Source: Cryptomeria japonica (Eukaryota; Streptophyta; Pinopsida; Cupressales; Cupressaceae). From it: DNA of 64,000 bases. A program made the translations under genes and the position numbers. The notes beneath the pieces are model-generated. The model made no database searches. It was not told the origin of the DNA and worked only from the letters and a program-made list of their open reading frames with translations. Every line of letters begins with the position of its first letter. The first letter of the stretch is position 1. This document shows, piece after piece, positions 58,174 to 64,000 of this stretch. The stretch covers positions 474,110,573 to 474,174,572 of the forward strand of contig NC_081409.1 of assembly GCF_030272615.1 (NCBI RefSeq), written 5' to 3'.

Positions 58174-59380
58174 TGTAAAGCGGAAAAATCGAACCCTAGT
58201 TGTTCTCCCCTCCCCAACTCCAAGGAGAGAGAAGGGAGGTCACTAGGGTTGATGGTTTTCACTTAGGAAAGACTTTACATTCAAAAGAGGGGTTGAAACC
58301 CACAAGATCCAATCCCACACAATGCAGGATTGGATTCTAAATGAGTTTCAAGGGTTAAGACATCAAGGATACCCTCTTTTGTAAAGAATATAGATAGAAT
58401 GATTGAACTAGGAATGTATGTAGAAGCAAGAAAGATTCGCTTATAAACAGAGATAGGGATACGGGATGAAGCTGCGGACCTGGAATTAGCAGTAAAATGT
58501 CGAGACAGTGCTGTTCTGCAAATTTGAGCGAAAGTCAACGGGACGATGGCGCCCGACGTGCACACGGTCCTCCGAAAAATCTGCGAAACGAAGGTGGATC
58601 TGTTCGTCTCTGCACAAGGATTCCAGATCTTCAATTACAACCGCGTACCTGCAACCTACACACAGAAAAGAGAGGACGATTGGGGGGTTAGGGATTAGGG
58701 GTTTGCCTTTAGGTCAAACCCCGGTTTTGGAATTAACCAAGAAATGAGAATGCTGTAAGTGTAAATGTTTGTAATGTAAACAAGTACTGATACCTTGTTG
58801 TAAGAATGTTTGTATTCTTACATGCGAAGGTGTAATGTATGTAGTATGTTGTATGTTGTATGCGATCTCCTCTTCAATGGTTGAATCCTGTCTTGAATGC
58901 AACACTTAGCCTTGAATGGAGACTTAGAATGCTCAATTGCTTGAAGGAATGCTTGAATGTTTGAATGTTTGAATATCGCTTCCGCCTTCTGCGCACATCT
59001 GTTTTCCTTCCTCTTTCCTCTTACCTCCTCAAATGGGAGGGGAAATGTAGTTTATATACTTGTCAATTAGGGTTGATAGACTGATTTTTCCGACCTTAGG
59101 CCGACCAGGAAACAATATTTTCCAATTTGCAAACTTCAAGACTCGATACCCAAAAGGAGACCGGGCCCAAAATAGGGCCACGGACCAGGGTGTTGGGCGC
59201 CATGGTCCCACCTCCCGGGACAACAGGGTGCAAGGAGAGATCAGGCCAGGGTGCAGAAAAATGCAGTTTTTGATGTCACAAGCAGGTTTCGGGGTCTCCA
59301 TTCAGGTTCAACGTTGCGCCGCCATCATGAAGACCCAAATGCAGTCGAAATTGCAAGTGTCGCAATTTTAGGACGCTACA
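58174..59380 (-). repeat. 5' LTR of the young gag-PR element
   Basis: 1,207-bp partner of 51598-52794; ends TGTAAAGCGG and GGACGCTACA on the plus strand, with AGATT right after. Confidence 0.93.
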
Positions 59381-59385
59381 AGATT

Positions 59386-59939
59386 GATATGTGATAGTTA
59401 ATGGTTGATATTGTGATCTTATGTTCAATGTTCGATGTGTCTCAGTTTTTTGCTTGACCAGTGTTGTCTAACTATTGTTCTACTTGTTTGATTAAGCTCA
59501 AAATGATTGAAACATTTTGCCCCCAGCCAAGTTCAGGATTTTGCCCCCAGTCTAGAAACAAACCTTATTATGATATATACAATGATCCAAACCATGGTGA
59601 GAAATCACTTGGGATGCCTGCGTATGTACAAAGGCTTTATGATGGATATGAACAACGCTGAAGGAAAATAATGCAAGCAGAAGAATGCATGAACCAATAG
59701 ATGGAAGAGCTAGCTGACAGATAACGCTTGTTTGCCAGGTTTTCACCATCTATTTTTATTGCACTTTTTCTCATATTTGATTTTTTTTTGGTTGTTTTTC
59801 ACCGTTTTTAGATTTTCTGCTTTTCCACTGTTTTTGGATTTTTCTACTTTTTCACTATTTTTGGATTTTTCTGCTTTTTCACTGTTTTGGGATTTTTCTG
59901 CTTTTTCACTGTTTTTGGATTTTCTGCTTTTTCACTATT
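59386..59939 (-). repeat. Tat 3' sequence with a T-rich 30-31-bp tandem repeat
   Basis: From about 59780 to 59955 a unit of the type TTTTTGGATTTTTCTGC plus TTTTTCACTG repeats about six times, overlapping the pol end. 59386-59780 has nothing recognisable. Confidence 0.6.
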
Positions 59940-62900
59940 TTTGGATTTTTCTTCTTTTGCAGACATAAAACTTCTTCAAATGCATGCTATTGATGGGTTC
60001 CTCAAGCTGATCCTCGTCCTGTGTTGATAGTTGATATGCTCCTGACCCAAATATTGTTGTGACCATAAACGGGACTAACCAGTTTGGTTCAAACTTTCCT
60101 TTATTTTCTCGATCTGACTGGTTTCATGGATTCTCCTTTAGTACTAGTTCTCCAACTTGAAAGACTCGTAGTTTGACCTCGTGATTATAACTTCAGCACA
60201 TTCTTTGCTGATATACCTTTAAATGATCAAAAGCATTTTGTCTTCATTCATGGATTAATTCTAACTCCTGCAATCTAGATACTCATTGTTCTTCATCTAG
60301 GATAAGACCTTTTAATGATACTCATAGAGAAGGTATCTCTACTTCTATTGGCAGTATTGCTTTTGATCCATAAATAAGAGAGAAAGGTGTGGCACCTGTT
60401 GGTGTGCAGATACTAGTATGGTAGGACCATAGAGCAAGATTCAATTGAATATGCCAATCTCTGCCAGCATCATTCACTATCTTTTTGAGGATTTTCAAAA
60501 TAGTTTTGTTTGATGCTTCTGCTTGCCCATTCCCTTATGGGTAATAGGGTGTGGAAAATCTGTGTTGCATCTTGAATTACTCACATAGTTCTTGTACATC
60601 TTGATTCTTGAACGGTTGCCCATTATTAGTGATAATGGTCATGGGTAATCCATAGCGACAGATGATGTAGTTCAAGATAAATGCAACAATTTGTTTTCCT
60701 ATGATATTTGTGAGAGGTACTGCCTCAATCCATTTTGTGAAATATTCTGTAGCTACAAGATGAATTTGTGACAATTGGATGAAGAAGGATTTATCTTTCC
60801 TACTAGATCAAGACCCCATTGGCAGAAAGGCCAAGATGTTGCCAAAGCATGAAGTTCTTGTGCTGGTGCATGAATCAAATTCCCATGGATCTGACATTGT
60901 TTGCATGTTCTAGCTATTTGAAAAGAATCTCATTCCATAGTTGGCCAATAATAGCCCAAGCGTATGAGTTTCTTTGAAAGGGTAAGACCACTTGAATGAG
61001 TGCCACAAATGTCATTATGGACTTCATGTAAGGCCTTCTCAGATTCTTCTTGTTAGAGACATCTTAAAAGAGTATCGTCTAGACCTCGTTTAAATAGGGT
61101 ATCCGTGACAAGAGTAAAATGGGAGGATTGGCGAATAAAGTTTCTCTTTTGGTTCTTTGATAAATCGGGAGGGAGCGTGTTATCATTCAGGTATGTATAA
61201 ATTTGGCCATAGTGGGAGGAATCATGCCCAACAAGGTGACAGATAGTTTGGGAATCGGGACAATTATGAGCGGGGTAAAACAACTCTTCCACTAGGAATT
61301 CATAACGCTCTTGATTTTCCTATGTCTGAAGTAGAGAAGCAAGTGTTGCCATGGAATATGCTACTTTGTTGTCATTCCTTAGAATTTGCTCAAAAGTTAT
61401 TTCTACAAAATATTTCTTGAAATCATCTACCATCTTTTTGTAAGGCATTAATTTGTCATCCTTTGTTTGGTAATCATCATTAATTTGATTGATGACAAGA
61501 TGAGAGTGTCCAAAGACTTCAAGTTGTGTAATGTTCCATTCTACAACCATTTCGATGCTTGTAACCAAAGCTTCATATTCTGCTGTGTTGTTGGTGCATG
61601 GGAAGCTTAATTTGTATGCTTTCAGAATTCTATGACCTTGTGGTGTGATGAATATAATACCTGCTCCTGATGCATGCTGTGTATATGAACCATCAAAGTA
61701 TAATTGCCATGTTTTTGTGGTGACTGTTAGGATATCAGCATCAAGAAACTCAATGTGTAAAGGATGATCATCTTGAAGTGGTGCCTCAGCTAGTTGGTCT
61801 GCAATGACTTGTCCCTTGATAACTTTTCTATCTACATACTCATTATCAAACTCACTTAGAATCATGATCCATTTTGTTGGTCGTCTTGTTAATGTTGCCT
61901 TGCCGAGCAAATACTTTAATGGATCGATTTTAGCTATCAACTTGATGGAGTGAGATAGTAGATAGTGTCTTAATTTTTGAGAAGCAAAAACTACCGCCAA
62001 GCATGCTTTTTCTATTGGGGAATAGTTGAGCTCGTATCCCACTAGTGTTCTACTGATGTAGTAGATGGCTCGTTCTTTTTCTTCATTATCTTGTTGTGCA
62101 AGCATAACTCCTAATGATACTTCAGTGGTCGATACATAGAGTAATAACAACTTTCCTAGAATTGGTGACATTAGGACGGGTGGTTGCATGAGATATGCCT
62201 TGATCTTGTTGAACGCATCCTCACATTGATGGTACCACTTGAAATGAACATTTTTATGCAATAGATGAGTAAATGGTTAACATTTATCTGCTAGTTGAGC
62301 AACAAATCTTCTGATTGATTGGAGTCTTCCTTGGAGTGATTTGAGTTGACTTATATTCTTGGGAGATGTCATTTCTATGATTGCTTTGACCTTAGTTGGA
62401 TCTACTTTGACACCTCTAGCTAAAACAATGTATCTCAATAGCTTTCTTGAAGTGACACCAAAGGCACGTTTCTTAGGATTTAGTCGTAGCTTGTACTGTT
62501 CTAACCGGTCAAAGATCTTTTCCAGTATCTCTATATGTTCTTTTGTGTTGTATGATTTGGCCAAGATGTCATCCACATAGTCTTCCGTGAATGTATGCAT
62601 CATGTCATGGAATACCATTGTCATAGCTCTCTGATATGTGGCACCTGCGTTCTTTAGTCCAAAAGGCATGAAGTTCCAGCAGAAAGCACCTCACGGACAT
62701 GTGAAATTTGTCTTTTCTTGATCTTCAGGTGCTATTTTAATCTGATTGTATCAGGAGAAACCATCCATTAGAGAAAACATGGAGTGTCCAACTATTAAAT
62801 CTACAATGATGTCAATGTTAGGCAAAGGAAAGTCATCCTTTGGACATGCATTATTAAGATCTCTAAAGTCTGTGCATACTCTGATACTGTTGTCTGGTTT

Positions 62901-64000
62901 TGAAACATGAACGATGTTTGATACCCATTGAGGATATGCTATAGGTCTAATGAATCCTATATCCAGTAATTTCTTTAATTCTGCTTTGACCAGGAGAGCG
63001 ACATGTGGATGCATCTTCCTTAATTTTCGTTTGACTGGTTTGGCTCCTAGACTGACATTTAAGTGATGCATAATAAGCTCTGGATCCAATCCTGGCATGT
63101 CTACATATGACCAGGCAAAATTGATTTGTTGTCGTTTGAAGAATTCCATATATTGTTTCCTTTCTTCTTCTGACAGAGAAGTTGCTGGATGTAGGATCTT
63201 TGGTTGCTCTGTTGTCCCAATGTTAACTGCCTCTATTGGTTCGATCAAAATTGATGACCTTTCTTGATAGTACTCAAGTAAAGTGTCAAATTTCCCATCT
63301 TCTGGCGCCTCAAGGAGGTTTTCACCATTAGATGCGTCATTTCTTTTTACTTTTTCCTGATCTAATGTTGCTAAGAAATGGTTTTCAGCATTAGACCTAA
63401 TATTGTTTTCTTTATTTTCCTTTTTGCGACTAGGAGATTTGGCACCCACTTGATTGGAAGATGCATTGCTGAAATTCCTGGTGAAAGTTGTTGCGGATTC
63501 GATTGCATTAAGATATACGAATATGGCATGGTCATTTGGAAAGGTATCAATGGCAGTACATCCTTCATTTTCCCAATCAATAAGTTCGAGGTGGATTAGA
63601 GGCAGGGGGTCATCAGGTTGAGATGTTTCGAGAGTATTTAGGGTCATGATTGAGCTATCAAAGTTTTTGATATGTATGTCAATGTCTAGAACAGTACCCT
63701 CATCAGAATGACCTTGCACAAGAAGTTCTTGATTGTCCTCGATTAAGTCCAAGTCAGTCGAATGTGATTCTAATTCAAGTGGGCTAGTTCCCAACGTTTG
63801 CCCTGCATATGTGTGAACTACATCGACTCCTACATCTTCTTCAAAGCAATTTTCTTCAATTGATTCTTCAGAATGATAGGAATCCCATTCCCATTCGTCA
63901 GAATCTATCTCACTTGCAACTTGCAATCTACAAATTTGTTCATATAGCTTTTGATGCGTTTCTTCTATTTTTCTTGCTATATCTTTTCTTCTTTCATATT
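59940..64000 (-). pseudogene. Tat-type Ty3 pol: RT, RNase H, aRNH, integrase (5' end outside window)
   Basis: The frame is open to the window edge and enters with an acidic linker (EIDSDEWEWDSYHSEE near 63910). RT runs about 63100-62300, with VRKLR-like KRKLRKMHPHV, VCTDFRDLNNACPKDDFPLP, MPFGLKNAGATYQRAM and the catalytic YVDD near 62575. RNase H runs about 62260-61850. The second RNase H (YFDGSYTQHASGAGIIF near 61697, NNTAEYEAL near 61590) marks the Tat lineage. The integrase zinc finger lies near 61000-60880, the core near 60800-60500, and the C-terminus ends MHLKKFYVCKRRKIQK. In-frame stops near 62751, 62690, 62277, 61320 and 61053 and further stops and a shift in integrase inactivate it. 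Confidence 0.9.

Larger units (their letters stand above)
51598..59380 (-). mobile_element. Young Ty3-type element with intact gag-PR and no RT, TSD AGATT
   Basis: LTRs at 51598-52794 and 58174-59380 are near-identical, TGTA...TACA. AGATT is duplicated at 51593-51597 and 59381-59385. A candidate primer-binding site abuts the 5' LTR, and a purine tract abuts the 3' LTR. The 5.4-kb interior holds one intact 1,016-residue gag-protease frame and a 130-codon extension beyond a single TAG. No RT, RNase H or integrase is present. The intact frame and similar LTRs make it the youngest element here. It sits in the 3' region of the Tat-type element. Confidence 0.92.
45706..64000 (-). mobile_element. 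Tat-type Ty3/gypsy element, runs off the right edge
   Basis: From right to left: the end of the gag/PR linker at the window edge, RT, RNase H, a second (archaeal-type) RNase H, then integrase ending near 59940. A nested younger element follows at 51598-59380, then a gene on the opposite strand (47315-50365) and a probable 3' LTR (45706-46743). The RT-RNH-aRNH-IN order is the hallmark of the Tat lineage, and some Tat elements carry an antisense ORF between pol and the 3' LTR. Joining the parts across the nested insertion is inference: the left part shares no direct homology evidence with pol. The left end abuts a (GT)n tract. Confidence 0.65.

Overview
This is eukaryotic nuclear DNA from a seed plant with a large, repeat-packed genome, most likely a gymnosperm (inference). 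It is AT-rich, full of nested LTR retrotransposons, and has spliced genes with long introns and CCCTAA-like interstitial repeats. No bacterial, organellar, rRNA or tRNA gene was recognised. The only host gene I can support is the 5' end of TIM10, an inner-membrane import chaperone of mitochondria, on the minus strand (exon 1 at 31014-31052, exon 2 at 30277-30329). Later exons were not found; they lie left of 30277 or outside the window.

Left third (1-18.3 kb). A decayed Ty1/copia element (A, plus strand) runs from 1970. It is split at 4276 by a 7,468-bp insertion (4277-11744) with a 5-bp target duplication and resumes at 11745. The insertion carries a decayed, unrecognised open frame of about 1,000 codons on the minus strand. 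Upstream of that frame is an array of 15 copies of a 33-bp imperfect hairpin spaced 166 or 37 bp apart. Its two ends do not look like copies of one LTR. Copia A stops at about 12225, head-to-head against an inverted copia RNase H fragment. A TG...CA sequence with target duplication AATTG (12837-18340, read as a solo LTR) follows. It is itself split by a gag-only copia element (14316-18098, TR-GAG type).

Middle (18.3-34.6 kb). This holds two non-autonomous hAT elements with 8-bp duplications (20372-20962 and 23706-24510), a LINE reverse-transcriptase scrap, and a decayed near-full coding region of copia B (plus strand, 25590-29620). Then come the TIM10 5' exons and an AT-rich upstream region with degenerate telomere-like and satellite repeats.

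Right half (34.6-64 kb, retroelements on the minus strand). A Ty3 element with gag and protease but no reverse transcriptase (34654-45409) sits in a CA/TG microsatellite. Its 3' LTR is split by a nearly complete copia element C (35123-42232). From about 45706 to beyond the right edge lies a Tat-type Ty3/gypsy element: RT, RNase H, a second RNase H, then integrase. Between its pol and its likely 3' LTR, and on the opposite strand, is a two-exon plant-mobile-domain gene remnant (47315-50365). A younger Ty3-type element (51598-59380) is nested there. It has near-identical LTRs, an intact 1,016-residue gag-protease frame and no RT.

Three separate gag-bearing elements without RT lie in one window. 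They presumably depend on enzymes from relatives such as copia C or the Tat element. Compact GC-rich hairpins recur in the control regions of at least three unrelated element families here.
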